Assembly (NCBI RefSeq): GCF_001667075.1
Contig: NZ_LZIL01000032.1
Span: forward strand, 124,001-188,000
Origin: Mycobacterium sp. 852014-52450_SCH5900713
Lineage (GTDB): Bacteria; Actinomycetota; Actinomycetes; Mycobacteriales; Mycobacteriaceae
Direction of reading: 5' to 3'
Length of the DNA stretch: 64,000 nt
In this document: positions 36,221 through 44,950 of the stretch, in pieces
Layout: each line of letters opens with the position of its first letter
Position numbering within the stretch: position 1 is the stretch's first letter
Position numbers and translations under genes: made by a program
Notes under the pieces: generated by a model
The model's input: the letters and a program-made list of their open reading frames with translations, nothing else
The model's database searches: none
Told to the model about the DNA's origin: nothing

Positions 36221-37039
36221 GTGCCCACCATTACTACCTCGGACGGTGTCGAGATCTTCTTCAAGGACTGGGGCTCTGGCCAGCCGATCGTGTTCAGTCA
36301 TGGCTGGCCGCTGACGGCCGACGACTGGGACGCGCAGATGATGTTCTTCCTGCAGCACGGCTATCGGGTGATTGCCCACGACCGGCGCGGGCACGGTCGA
36401 TCCGAGCAGGTCGGGACCGGCAATGACATCCAGCACTGGGTGGCCGATCTCGCGGCGCTGACCGAGCAGCTCGATCTGCGCGAAGCGGTCCATATCGGGC
36501 ATTCCACCGGCGGTGCTGAAGTGGCCTGCTACGTGGCGCGCCACCAGGAGCGCGTCGCCAAGGCGGTACTGGTGTCCTCCCCGACGCCGAGCATGATGCA
36601 GACCGACAACAATCCGGGCGGTCAACCCCAAGAGTGGTTCGACGCGGTGCGCGCGGGTGTCTTGGGGAATCGGTCGGAGTTCTTCCGTGCGGTGCCAGAG
36701 GGGCCGTTCTACGGGTTCAACCGCCCGGGTGCGGCGGCATCCGAGGCGGTCATCGCGAACTGGTGGCGTCAGGGCATGTCCGGCAGCGCCCAGGCTCACT
36801 ACGAGACAGTGGCGTCATGGCTGCAGGACTACACCGAGGATCTGCGGAAGATCACCGTTCCCGTCCTGGTGATGCACGGCGATGACGATCAGATCGTTCC
36901 GTTCGCCAGCGCGGTGCCCCGAGCGGTCGACCTCCTTCAAAACGCTGCGTTGAAGACCTACGCCGGCTACCCGCACGGCATGCTGACCACCCACGCCGAT
37001 GTCCTCAACCCGGACCTGCTCGCGTTCATCGCGTCCTGA
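36221..37039 (+). CDS. Alpha/beta hydrolase (non-heme haloperoxidase type)
   Basis: This 272-residue protein starts at GTG with GGGAGGA upstream. Motifs are SHGWPLTADDWDAQM (oxyanion region), the nucleophile elbow GHSTGG (Ser about 96), an Asp in VLVMHGDDDQIVPF and the catalytic His in YPHGM. This is the cofactor-free chloroperoxidase/arylesterase family. It has no signal peptide and is monocistronic. Confidence 0.93.
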   Translation: MPTITTSDGVEIFFKDWGSGQPIVFSHGWPLTADDWDAQMMFFLQHGYRVIAHDRRGHGRSEQVGTGNDIQHWVADLAALTEQLDLREAVHIGHSTGGAEVACYVARHQERVAKAVLVSSPTPSMMQTDNNPGGQPQEWFDAVRAGVLGNRSEFFRAVPEGPFYGFNRPGAAASEAVIANWWRQGMSGSAQAHYETVASWLQDYTEDLRKITVPVLVMHGDDDQIVPFASAVPRAVDLLQNAALKTYAGYPHGMLTTHADVLNPDLLAFIAS

Positions 37040-37212
37040 AACGACAGTGCTGGAACAGGTGGACTCAATCGCCGGCCGGGAGTCGACGGGAAGTAGCCGC
37101 CAGGGCTTCGCTTCCGATTGCCGATAAACGATCGCGGCGGCGACCGCTGGCCCCCGACTGTCCGCAGTCGAGCGGGATGCGAGCTCGGGCCGACGCGCGC
37201 CAACCGAATCGG

Positions 37213-39477
37213 CTAGGACGCGACCACGTCAGCGAGGTCGGTAGCCCGACCGAACAGATGGCCTTGCGCCAGACCACATCCGGCCATGAAGACCGTCTCA
37301 GCCTGTTCGGCGGTTTCGATTCCTTCAGCAATGACGTTGAGGCCCAAGGCTTCGCAGAGCCCGATGACCGAGCGATACAGCGTGAGGTTACGTCCTGGCT
37401 CGACGCCCATCGCCAGCCCGCGGTCGAGTTTCACAATCTGCACCGGCAACTCGTGCCAATAGGTCAGCGAGTTGTATCCGGCGCCGAAGTCATCCAAGGC
37501 CACTCTGATGCCCAGGGCATTCAGTCGTCTGATGGCCGCCGCTGCGTCGGCGAGATCCACAATGGGAACCGTCTCGGTGATCTCTAGGACGACTCGTTGC
37601 GGCGGCAACCCGTGCCGGGCAAGCGTGCTGCTGATGACCCGTTCGAAATCGACGCTGCCCAAACGCGCGGCGCCGATATTGATATGAACGTCCAGGCCAA
37701 GGCCGGACGATTGGATGTCCGCGCAGGCCCGATCGAGTACCAGGGCATCGAGTTCTGCCCCCATGCCGTTAGCTTCGGCCAGGGAAACGAAGGTCTGGGG
37801 CGGAATCTGTATGCCGCTCGGTGTGGTCCAGCGGGCAAGCGCCTCGACGGCGACCGGGTTGCCCTGTGGCAGGCCGACGATGGGTTGGTATTTCAGCCGA
37901 AAGCCCTGTGGAGTACCACCTTTCGCCTGCCGAAGCGCGGTCGGAAAATCCTCGGCCACAGTGAATGCCGGCCGGTAGACCACCGCGGTGTCCTTGCCCA
38001 GCCGCTTTCCGGTGTACATCGAGATGTCGGCCTGCCTGAGTAGATCATCGGAGGTCCGAGGCAGGCCGTCACATCCGGGACTGACCAGGCCCATGCTGGC
38101 GCGCACTCGGACCGACGTGCCATGTAGCGAGAACGGGCTGCGAAGCGCCACCCGCAGTTGGTCGGCGACCAGTTCGGGTGTCTCCACGACACCCGTGATG
38201 AGGATGGCGAACTCGTCTCCGCCGACACGAGCCAGTGTGTCGTCGGCGCCAAGGCAACTCCTGAGCCGCGCGCTGATCGCGCATAACAGTTCGTCACCGG
38301 CGGCGTGCCCGAATCGGTCGTTGACCTCTTTGAAATCGTCGATGTCGACGAAGATCAGCACGAACGGTCCGTCGCGTATCGCATCGTCCAGCCGCTGCGC
38401 CAAGAACAATCGATTGGGTAGGTGGGTCAACGGGTCGTGATGAGCCTGATGCGCGAGGCGGCGTTTGGCGTCGATGAGCTGCTCGGTGAGCGTCCTCTGC
38501 ACGCGCATCGCCACCAGGTACCGGGTCGAAACGAGCACGGCCATCGCAACGTAGGTGCCGATGAAGATGGGGTCGACCCGGCGTCCGATGAGCTCGTGGA
38601 AGGTGACGAGCGCGGTACTGCCCATGAATCCCACGTACGGCAGGGTGAGCTGCGCCCAATTGGTCGGCATTTCTTCGTCGTGCTCGGGGCGGGCGCGTGC
38701 TGGAAAATCCACCAGACTCCATGCGATCAGCAGCGGAGCCATGACGAATCCGGTGCCGATCCACAAGTCCAGCTGGGTCACCCCGACGCTGCGAAGGTAA
38801 GCGAGCAGCCGGTCTGAAGACGTCAGGGTGATCACAGCGGCGGCAAGCAGCATGTAATTCGTCCGGCCCGGTCGATACGGCGGATACCACATCGCCAGCA
38901 GAAGGGCACTCACCACCACGACGAGTTCGACTGCCTCAATGCCGGTTACGACTGCGGTGTTGGTCGACCTCGGCAGCGCGGCTCCGTGCATGGCCCCCAG
39001 CCGGGCGACATAGACCAGGTGGAAGAACGCGAGTGTCGCCAACAATCCATCAAGGCCGGTGGTAATTAAGCTCTGCCGTCCCCCCATCCACGTTCGCGTC
39101 AGAGCTCGGTGGCCGGACCGGACCAGCAGAAGTATCGCCGCACCGAACAGCAGTCCGGCAACGAAATAGCCGATGACCGCTGACGTTGGCGCGGTCGCGT
39201 CGCTATTGGCCGCCCGGGGTCGCTGAGAGAGGGCCTCAGCTGTCAGAAAGGTGGCGATGGCCGCCAGAAGGGTCACTCGCCACCACCGCGCCAGGCCGGC
39301 CACCCGCCGAACGACAAGCAGCCCGGCGAGCAGCGCCACGACGCACAACACTGCTTCGAGAACGAACTGCGCCCGCTGTGCCGTCGCCACCCCCCACAAC
39401 CCGAGCGCGTTGAATTCTGCCGCAGCAACGACGACTGCAGACAGCCAATAACCCATGCGGCGGCTCAGAAACCGCAA
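37213..39477 (-). CDS. Membrane GGDEF-EAL protein (cyclic-di-GMP enzyme)
   Basis: This 754-residue protein starts at TTG (39477), preferred because GGAGGG lies 6 bases upstream; the ATG at 39456 has none. About eight membrane helices fill the first 320 residues. GGDEF follows (RVGGDEFAIL, intact; no RxxD inhibitory site), then EAL with VEALARW, NIGAARL, LEITET, ALDDFGAGYNSL, VIAEGIE and AQGHLF, so all metal and catalytic residues are present. It may make or degrade cyclic di-GMP. A second such gene lies at 45446-47839. Confidence 0.93.
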   Translation of the reverse strand: MRFLSRRMGYWLSAVVVAAAEFNALGLWGVATAQRAQFVLEAVLCVVALLAGLLVVRRVAGLARWWRVTLLAAIATFLTAEALSQRPRAANSDATAPTSAVIGYFVAGLLFGAAILLLVRSGHRALTRTWMGGRQSLITTGLDGLLATLAFFHLVYVARLGAMHGAALPRSTNTAVVTGIEAVELVVVVSALLLAMWYPPYRPGRTNYMLLAAAVITLTSSDRLLAYLRSVGVTQLDLWIGTGFVMAPLLIAWSLVDFPARARPEHDEEMPTNWAQLTLPYVGFMGSTALVTFHELIGRRVDPIFIGTYVAMAVLVSTRYLVAMRVQRTLTEQLIDAKRRLAHQAHHDPLTHLPNRLFLAQRLDDAIRDGPFVLIFVDIDDFKEVNDRFGHAAGDELLCAISARLRSCLGADDTLARVGGDEFAILITGVVETPELVADQLRVALRSPFSLHGTSVRVRASMGLVSPGCDGLPRTSDDLLRQADISMYTGKRLGKDTAVVYRPAFTVAEDFPTALRQAKGGTPQGFRLKYQPIVGLPQGNPVAVEALARWTTPSGIQIPPQTFVSLAEANGMGAELDALVLDRACADIQSSGLGLDVHINIGAARLGSVDFERVISSTLARHGLPPQRVVLEITETVPIVDLADAAAAIRRLNALGIRVALDDFGAGYNSLTYWHELPVQIVKLDRGLAMGVEPGRNLTLYRSVIGLCEALGLNVIAEGIETAEQAETVFMAGCGLAQGHLFGRATDLADVVAS

Positions 39478-39965
39478 CGCGCCCCCTCCAGCCCGCCGGT
39501 ATGACGTGTAAATCTTGGCAGAACAGGGCGGTACCGGGACCGTTATCGCTCACGCCGGAGAAACGTCAGCGCCTTTTCAGCAAAGCGGATGCGGAATCGT
39601 CTGGAGGCCTGTCAGTTTATGAAGCGTCCATCCCCGACCACGTCTTGGAGCCGTACACGTTGCCGAGCATGATTGATCGGAAGGTCTTGGGCGATGCCGC
39701 ACACAGTGAGGTCAGCTCCAGATTCCCGCGATCTCCCCGCTGCGGGAAAGACTCTCGCTGAAAAGTTCTACGCCCCAGTGCTATTCGCGCGGAATACCGA
39801 GTACGCAGTCTTCCCCATCACGAACGCCGAGCGGTACGCGGCGTACCTCGCGGGCGCCTGCACGTCCGCGCACGCGGCGAGACGACTAGGCCGCGCACTG
39901 AAACCGTCAATGCGCGCTGGGAAGGTGCGTCTCGCAAAATCACCGGATCTGCCGTTGCAATCCTG
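39478..39965. other. 488-bp region upstream of the GGDEF-EAL gene
   Basis: Plus-strand frames of 86 and 112 codons are present, but neither has a ribosome site or family signature; they may be decayed coding sequence (the stretch TPEKRQRLFSKADAESSGGLSVYEAS looks protein-like). It otherwise holds the promoter region of the GGDEF-EAL gene. Confidence 0.4.
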
Positions 39966-39988
39966 CCAAGGCGCCGGAGTCGCCTTGG
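39966..39988 (-). terminator. Hairpin directly after the O-methyltransferase stop
   Basis: CCAAGGCG (39966-39973) and CGCCTTGG (39981-39988) are perfect 8-base arms around a 7-base loop. It touches the stop codon of the minus-strand methyltransferase, so it is a probable terminator. There is no U tract. Confidence 0.6.
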
Positions 39989-41095
39989 CTATACGGCGGT
40001 TGCCTCGATGATGCTGAGCGGCGACACGGTGTCGACGACGCGATTCAACCGGAAACCGGCTCGGTCGAACAGCCGGCCGTACTCTTCTGCGGTGCGTTCG
40101 CGTGCGCCGGCGACGACCAGCATCTCGATGTCCACCCATTTGCCGTGGAAGTCCCGGTCGTGGTCGGGAATGACGAACTCGCAGAGCAACAGGCGCGCGC
40201 CGGTGCGGGTCGCGGCGCGGACGTTTTTCAGGATGCGGACCGCGTCTTCCTCGGGCCAGTCGTGGATGACGTTTTTGAGCACATATGCGTCGCCCCCCTG
40301 CGGCACGGAATCGAAGAACGAGCCCTCTTCGATCCGGGCGCGGTCATCGACACCGTACTTGCGAAACAACTCAGGGGCCCCGGCTACGACCTCCGGAAGA
40401 TCGAACAGCACGCCGCGCGAATTCGGAGCCGTCTCGAGGATCGCCGCCAGCAGCCGACCGTGTCCGCCGCCCACATCGACAATCGTGCCGAACGCACCGA
40501 AGTCGTAGGCGGCGGTCAAGGGCACGGTAGAAAACTCGGACACATTGGTCATGGCAGAGTTGAAGATCCCACCCAACTCCGCTTCGTCGGCCAGGTATTC
40601 GAAGGCCGGTTTGCCGCGAAGCTTTGGGAGCACCGGGTTCCCGGTGCGAATCGCGTCGGTCAGGTGGCTCCAGTGCTCGCGATGCTGAGGTGAGCCGACC
40701 CACCGCGCCATTCCGGCCATTGAGACCGGCGCGTCGGTGCGCAGCGTGTCCGCTAGTGGCGTGAGTGCGTAACGCCCGTCGCTGCCCAGGCGGAAAATCC
40801 CTATGCCGATCAACGCTCGCATCAGTCGCCTCAGGGCGTCGGCATCGGCACCGACCCGGTCAGCCAGTTGCTCGCCCGACAGTGGGCCATCCGCCAGGGC
40901 ATCCGCTACCCCAAGATCCGCCGCGGACGTGATCGCCTGGGCCACCCATGCGTTCAGAATCAATTCCATCATCACTGCGGCAGGCGGCGCGGAGCGCTGG
41001 CGCAGGCGCGACAAGTGGTGGCGGGTCCGTTCAACGGCTCGCGCGACCTTGACCGGCGGAACCTTAGACGTCAAGTGACTCCCCTTCTCGTTCAT
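39989..41095 (-). CDS. O-methyltransferase, class I SAM-dependent (plant-type/hydroxyneurosporene-type)
   Basis: This 368-residue protein has an N-terminal winged-helix dimerisation domain (AWVAQAITSAADLGVADALADGPLSGEQLADRVGADADALRRLMRALIGIGIF, about 49-101). The SAM domain has VDVGGGHGRLLAAIL (about 200-214), FDLPEVVAG and the catalytic region LKNVIHDWPEEDAVRILKNVR. It methylates a hydroxyl on a small molecule. It is monocistronic; a hairpin follows the stop. Confidence 0.92.
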   Translation of the reverse strand: MNEKGSHLTSKVPPVKVARAVERTRHHLSRLRQRSAPPAAVMMELILNAWVAQAITSAADLGVADALADGPLSGEQLADRVGADADALRRLMRALIGIGIFRLGSDGRYALTPLADTLRTDAPVSMAGMARWVGSPQHREHWSHLTDAIRTGNPVLPKLRGKPAFEYLADEAELGGIFNSAMTNVSEFSTVPLTAAYDFGAFGTIVDVGGGHGRLLAAILETAPNSRGVLFDLPEVVAGAPELFRKYGVDDRARIEEGSFFDSVPQGGDAYVLKNVIHDWPEEDAVRILKNVRAATRTGARLLLCEFVIPDHDRDFHGKWVDIEMLVVAGARERTAEEYGRLFDRAGFRLNRVVDTVSPLSIIEATAV

Positions 41096-41308
41096 GGCTC
41101 GGTTCTTTCAGGCGCGCAGGCAGGAAGGACAGGGCCGCCGTTGCTGACGGCATCAGCGCACACACTAATGCGCCTAACGCTCGCCTGAGCGCTCCTGCTG
41201 CGCGGCCGATAAAACTGTCCGCACAGGAACTATGCCTGCGGACCCGCAGTATTTCAATAGTGGTTGAAATAATTGGCCGTTCCATCTAAAGTTCTGACGA
41301 GGGGCCGG

Positions 41309-41443
41309 ATGAACGGAGTTGCCATGTCACGTCTAGTCACGAAGGTCGTCGTTGCGACGATCCTCGCATTTACCGCCGCAACAGCTACCGGCTGCGTTCC
41401 CGCGGCCACTGTGGGTCCACCCCTCGGGGTCGCTGCGGGTTAA
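41309..41443 (+). CDS. 44-residue predicted small lipoprotein
   Basis: ATG at 41309 with GAGGGG 6 bases upstream gives a 44-residue peptide. The basic start MNGVAMSRLVTK is followed by a hydrophobic core VVVATILAFTAATATGC with a lipobox-like ATGC, then a short tail (VPAATVGPPLGVAAG). It would be lipidated at residue 29, leaving a mature part of only about 16 residues. An inner ATG at 41324 is possible. Protein-like composition and a good ribosome site support it; the function is unknown. Confidence 0.6.
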   Translation: MNGVAMSRLVTKVVVATILAFTAATATGCVPAATVGPPLGVAAG

Positions 41444-41505
41444 AGCTCTTGCAGTGCAATAGGTTCGATGATCAGGGTGGATGACGCGGTCGCGTTCCTC
41501 CTCCC

Positions 41506-41889
41506 TTAGGGCACGAGCAGGAACGCACTGGTGATGAGCATGACGGCGGCGGTGGCGCCGTGGACTCCCCACGCTACCGACTTCGAGCCGCCGTTGCGGA
41601 GCACGATGGTCGCGTCGCCAATCGGAATGATGCTGGCGGCCAACATCACCCAGCCGACCAGGTGGGTCGCGCCCGCGATCATCAGGATGATGACGAAGAG
41701 CCCACTGGCGGTGTCGCGCACGCCCTTGACGCTCAGGTACGCGCCCACCCCCGGTCGGTCCAGATCGGGGAGCACGCCGTAGCCGGCGGCGGCGACGCGC
41801 GGCGCGACGAGGAAACGTGTGCCGATGAAGATGATGCCCGCGGCTAGGAGTCCGGCGAGCGTGTAGCCGATGGTCGTGGTCACGGTCAT
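41506..41889 (-). CDS. DUF4267 membrane protein
   Basis: This 127-residue protein has four predicted membrane helices (IGYTLAGLLAAGIIFIGTRF, ASGLFVIILMIAGATHLVGWVML and so on) and the DUF4267 pattern (FLVAPRVAAAGYGVLPDLDRPGVGAYLSVKGVRDTASGLF). Its ATG overlaps the stop of the upstream NIPSNAP remnant (ATGA), so it is translationally coupled. It is the last gene of the operon starting at 42580. The function of the family is unknown. Confidence 0.83.
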   Translation of the reverse strand: MTVTTTIGYTLAGLLAAGIIFIGTRFLVAPRVAAAGYGVLPDLDRPGVGAYLSVKGVRDTASGLFVIILMIAGATHLVGWVMLAASIIPIGDATIVLRNGGSKSVAWGVHGATAAVMLITSAFLLVP

Positions 41890-42058
41890 GTCGCGCGCTC
41901 CTTGGGTCGTTTGTCAATCGGTGAAAACGGCGTCGGGTCAAGCGGTGTCGTCTGAACGTCGACGATGTCGCCAACGTCGAATCCGGTCATGTCGTCGGCG
42001 AATTCCGGGCTGGTCATGCCTGAGGTGATCGCAGCGTGTAGATCCTGAGCTGGAACAT
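41886..42058 (-). pseudogene. NIPSNAP family gene with internal deletion
   Basis: The ATG at 42058 with AAGGGGGA upstream encodes MFQLRIYTLRSPQA, the standard NIPSNAP beginning, then stops at 42014-42016. An overlapping ATG at 42017 opens the other frame and encodes the normal family C-terminus (MTSPEFADDMTGFDVGDIVDV, then LDPTPFSPI) to 41886. A family member has about 105 residues, so roughly 50-60 central residues are missing with a frame change. Both junctions are ATGA overlaps, so the fragments may still be translated and pass ribosomes to DUF4267. Confidence 0.72.
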
Positions 42059-42103
42059 CGAACCTGTCCCCCTTCGGTTGAAGTCGGCTGGCTCGGTGGC
42101 ACG

Positions 42104-42580
42104 TCAGATCATCAGCTCCACGCATAGCGCGGCCACTGCCATACCCTGGAGGGTCGCGCGGGCGCCGATGATCGAGTCCCACTTCTCTTGCAGCGCACGC
42201 GCTTCTGGTAATCGCCGGCTAAGGTGCGCAGCCGCTGTCAGTTGCCGATTGATTGGTGCGCTCACCTTCGTGTACAGCGCAAGCCAGACCAACAGCAGGA
42301 CCAGCGCGACGCCCGCCGCGATCGCCTGTGCCCAATGCGCTGCCACCGTGGCGAGCATCGCACTCGCCGCAGCGGCAACAACCCCGAGCACCCCCGGCAC
42401 AGGCATGCGCCGGTCTGCGTATTGGTGCACGCGTCCCATGACCACGACCACGGCATCGTCGTCGACCAACGCCAAGGCCGGTCGCAGCACGATCGCACAG
42501 AACACGTCGGTCCCGTAGACCACTGCGGTAGCCAGGACCGCGATGAGTGCAGCGGCACGGACGATGACGTCCAAAACCAT
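42104..42580 (-). CDS. DUF1772 membrane protein
   Basis: This is 158 residues from the ATG at 42580 (GGGAG upstream). Four membrane helices and the DUF1772 features are visible (YGTDVFCAIVLRPALALV, HQYADRRMPVPGVLG, LYTKVSAPINRQL, ARALQEKWDSIIGARATLQG). It heads the operon DUF1772, NIPSNAP remnant, DUF4267. The predicted promoter 25-60 bp upstream is framed by palindromes. Confidence 0.85.
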   Translation of the reverse strand: MVLDVIVRAAALIAVLATAVVYGTDVFCAIVLRPALALVDDDAVVVVMGRVHQYADRRMPVPGVLGVVAAAASAMLATVAAHWAQAIAAGVALVLLLVWLALYTKVSAPINRQLTAAAHLSRRLPEARALQEKWDSIIGARATLQGMAVAALCVELMI

Positions 42581-42604
42581 GTCGTAACTCCCCTCATGCC
42601 GTAC

Positions 42605-42655
42605 TGCTAGCAACGCTAACCCCTATGCATATCGGTGTCAATAGCGGTGCTAGCA
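42605..42655 (-). promoter_or_regulatory. Strong predicted promoter bracketed by TGCTAGCA palindromes
   Basis: On the minus strand TTGACA (42641-42636), a 17-bp spacer and TAGCGT (42618-42613) form a good sigma-A promoter for the DUF1772 operon. The 8-bp palindrome TGCTAGCA occurs just upstream of the -35 (42648-42655) and at the predicted start site (42605-42612), 43 bp apart, about four helical turns. This geometry suits a cooperative repressor. No regulator gene is adjacent. Confidence 0.65.
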
Positions 42656-42853
42656 GTTATATCGCCGCTACCATATGCGGTACCGCGGTGAGCGATCGTC
42701 GTGAGCGACCATGTCAACGCCGCCCTCGACGCCGGATAGGCCACCCCGGGATAGACGTCCGCCGGGGCGGGCGCTCCCCCGGTCGACAGATGCCGCGGAA
42801 GGGATTGGAGCGGAGCTTAATGTACGTGCGAAAGGAGCTGTGCCCAAACGTAT

Positions 42854-43693
42854 TTAGGCGAGAAAATCAGCTTGCGACCGGATAGGTCCTAGATCCGACA
42901 ACAGAGTCAACTCCGCGTGAATCGTGCGGCCGAACTTGCGCCGCATGAGCCGGTGAGCGGACGGCACCAGCACGCCATGCAGAAAAGGATATTTCTGCCG
43001 CAGCAGGCGTGCCGCCTTCTGATATTCAGCCCCCTCTAGCAGACGCACGCGGCCAGGCAGCGCGGTTCCCGTCGGTTTCCCCGATGCCGTCGCCGGGCCG
43101 AATTCAACGCTCGGGTTACGGCGAATCCGGCGCACTTTGACCGCCCGTTCGAAACTTCGAAAGTAGGCGCGATCTCCTTCCACCGCGATGCTGATCGGGC
43201 TCGAGCCCGGAGTGCCATCCTTGCGAAAGGTGGTGAGCGCGATGGTCTTCTGGCGCACGAAGGGCACCAACGTCGGGTTGGCTGCCGTGCCAACGGAGCC
43301 CAGAACGTAGCCGAGTTGGCGCAACCGCAGCCCGAATGCCAGGGCCAGCGCAACTGACACCACTCCGAGAACCCACGCTTGCGCGGCCGAACCACCCACG
43401 TCGAGGTCCACGACGTGGTTCACCGTGTGCACGGTGTTCGCCGCAATGAATCCCGCGAGCGCCGTGGCCAACGCGTCCGCCCAGATCAGCGCGAGGAGCA
43501 GGGTGACGCCAAGGCCCAACTGGAACGCGCCCACGTCATGCAGGAAGTGCCGATGGGCATCGAATCCGACGGCATCGGCGAACGAATTCGGATCGACTAG
43601 GCACCAGATCCCGATCCCAGAGGTGGTTGCCCCCACGGCCGCTGTCACCGCGACCAGGTAGATCTGTGCGCCCGTACTCAAGCGATTCATCAT
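42854..43693 (-). CDS. Membrane domain fused to a PPOX-class (F420/FMN-type) oxidoreductase domain
   Basis: In this 279-residue protein, residues about 1-135 form four membrane helices of the small DoxX/DUF4345-like type (GLGVTLLLALIWADALATALAGFIAANTVHTVNHVVDLD). Residues about 143-275 match a PPOX-class F420-dependent enzyme: VPFVRQKTIALTTFRKDGTPGSSPISIAVEGDRAYFRSFERAVKVRRIRRNPSVEFGPATASGKPTG. PPOX proteins of this class are normally stand-alone and about 130-140 residues. The frame is continuous across the junction. Confidence 0.8.
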   Translation of the reverse strand: MMNRLSTGAQIYLVAVTAAVGATTSGIGIWCLVDPNSFADAVGFDAHRHFLHDVGAFQLGLGVTLLLALIWADALATALAGFIAANTVHTVNHVVDLDVGGSAAQAWVLGVVSVALALAFGLRLRQLGYVLGSVGTAANPTLVPFVRQKTIALTTFRKDGTPGSSPISIAVEGDRAYFRSFERAVKVRRIRRNPSVEFGPATASGKPTGTALPGRVRLLEGAEYQKAARLLRQKYPFLHGVLVPSAHRLMRRKFGRTIHAELTLLSDLGPIRSQADFLA

Positions 43694-43815
43694 GGCGCCC
43701 TTCCGACGATGCTTCCTTACTGCTCCTAATCGCTAGACGGAATTGGGCATCAATATGTGACGAGGCGGGCGACGGCGCCGGCGGGGGCCCAGGCCTGCGT
43801 CGCGCCGTGCGACAC

Positions 43816-44046
43816 TCAACGGCTCACGCGGAAACGTTTGAGCCGTGCTGTGGTTCCGGATATCAACTCGACCCGACTCCTTGGCAATCGCAGGTGGGCT
43901 GCCAGTAGCCGGGTCACGGCGTCGTTGGCCTTGCCGTCAACCGCAGGTTCCCGAACGTAGACGGTCAGCTCACCGTCAGGACCGACCTCAACGAGGGGCC
44001 CCTTGCGACTGCCGGGCTTGACCCTGACGACGACGGAGTCGTTCAT
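43816..44046 (-). CDS. DUF167 (YggU-like) protein
   Basis: This is 76 residues from the ATG at 44046 (MNDSVVVRVKPGSRKGPLVEVGPDGELTVYVREPAVDGKANDAVTRLLAAHLRLPRSRVELISGTTARLKRF), a complete DUF167 domain. It is a small cytosolic protein of unknown role. The frame is open upstream, but the domain begins at this Met. Confidence 0.88.
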   Translation of the reverse strand: MNDSVVVRVKPGSRKGPLVEVGPDGELTVYVREPAVDGKANDAVTRLLAAHLRLPRSRVELISGTTARLKRFRVSR

Positions 44047-44245
44047 GCCGCGCAAGGCTACCGGCCGGGTATGCGCTCCGCTGCCGGTTCCTGGTGGCGC
44101 CCTGCCATAGCTGATGTAGGAAGAGGCCACGCTCTGATCTGCGTCGCTAGGTCAAGATCACCGCGGCAGCGACGCTCCGATGAATTCCGGACACTTCGGC
44201 AGTCAGACCTTTCGGGACGAAGAAATCGAAGCAAAGGTGGATCCC

Positions 44246-44950
44246 ATGTCACCCAAAGCCACGGCCCTGCCGCGGGTCGTCGATCAACAGACGTGGCGCG
44301 ACGCGCTCGATGAATTGCGCAAAAGGGAGAAGGCCGCCACTCGAGAATTGGACGCGGTCGCCGCCCAACGCCGGCGGCTGCCGATGGTCGAAGTGCCCGA
44401 CTACACCCTGATCGGGGCTGATGGCCCGATCCGCCTGGCCGACGTGTTCGCCGGCCGCTCCCAGCTCATCGTGTACCACCACATGTGGTCAGACGGCGCG
44501 GAGTGGCAATGCCCCGGGTGCACGGGCTTCACGTCGCAGTTCACCCGTCTGGAGTTCCTCGACAATTACGACGCCCGGTTCGTCATCGTCACCAACGGAC
44601 CGATCGAGGAAGCGCTCGCCTACAAGCGAAAGGTCGGCAACCGGATGGAGTGGTACTCGTCGTCGCAGAGCCCCTTCGCCACCGACATGGATGCTCCGCC
44701 CGGCGGCGGTTTTGGCGTCAACGTATTCCTGCGCGACGGGGACACGGTGTACAGGACTTGGCATACCAATGGGCGGGGCACCGAGCAGCTCAGTCACTCC
44801 TTTGGTCTGATCGACATCCTGCCCTGGGGCCGGCAGGAGGAATGGCTCGATTCGCCCGAAGGGTGGCCCTCTCGCCCCACGTACTCGGGTTGGCTCGACT
44901 CCCCCGGTATCGCAGCCGCCTACGGGCCCGCCAGTGAGGACATCGAATGA
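44246..44950 (+). CDS. DUF899 thioredoxin-like protein
   Basis: This is 234 residues from the ATG at 44246 (AAAGGTGG upstream). The N-terminal helix and EVPDYTLIGADGPIRLADVFAGRSQLIVYHHMWSDG are typical of DUF899. WQCPGC at about 89-94 is a CxxC motif in thioredoxin-like position. The C-terminal region VNVFLRDGDTVYRTWHTNGRGTEQLSHSFGLIDILPWGRQEEWLDSPEGWP is family-typical. It overlaps the next gene by 4 bp (ATGA), so the two form an operon. Confidence 0.88.
   Translation: MSPKATALPRVVDQQTWRDALDELRKREKAATRELDAVAAQRRRLPMVEVPDYTLIGADGPIRLADVFAGRSQLIVYHHMWSDGAEWQCPGCTGFTSQFTRLEFLDNYDARFVIVTNGPIEEALAYKRKVGNRMEWYSSSQSPFATDMDAPPGGGFGVNVFLRDGDTVYRTWHTNGRGTEQLSHSFGLIDILPWGRQEEWLDSPEGWPSRPTYSGWLDSPGIAAAYGPASEDIE

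Noticed and set aside
35674..36264. 196-codon minus-strand frame between the SDR and the hydrolase
   Set aside because: No domain, signal or ribosome site; it overlaps the start and ribosome site of the hydrolase gene on the other strand.
39501..40011. Two overlapping plus-strand frames of 86 and 112 codons
   Set aside because: Some protein-like stretches exist, but there is no ribosome site or family match, and the second frame runs into the methyltransferase terminator and gene end. Possibly decayed sequence, not called as genes.
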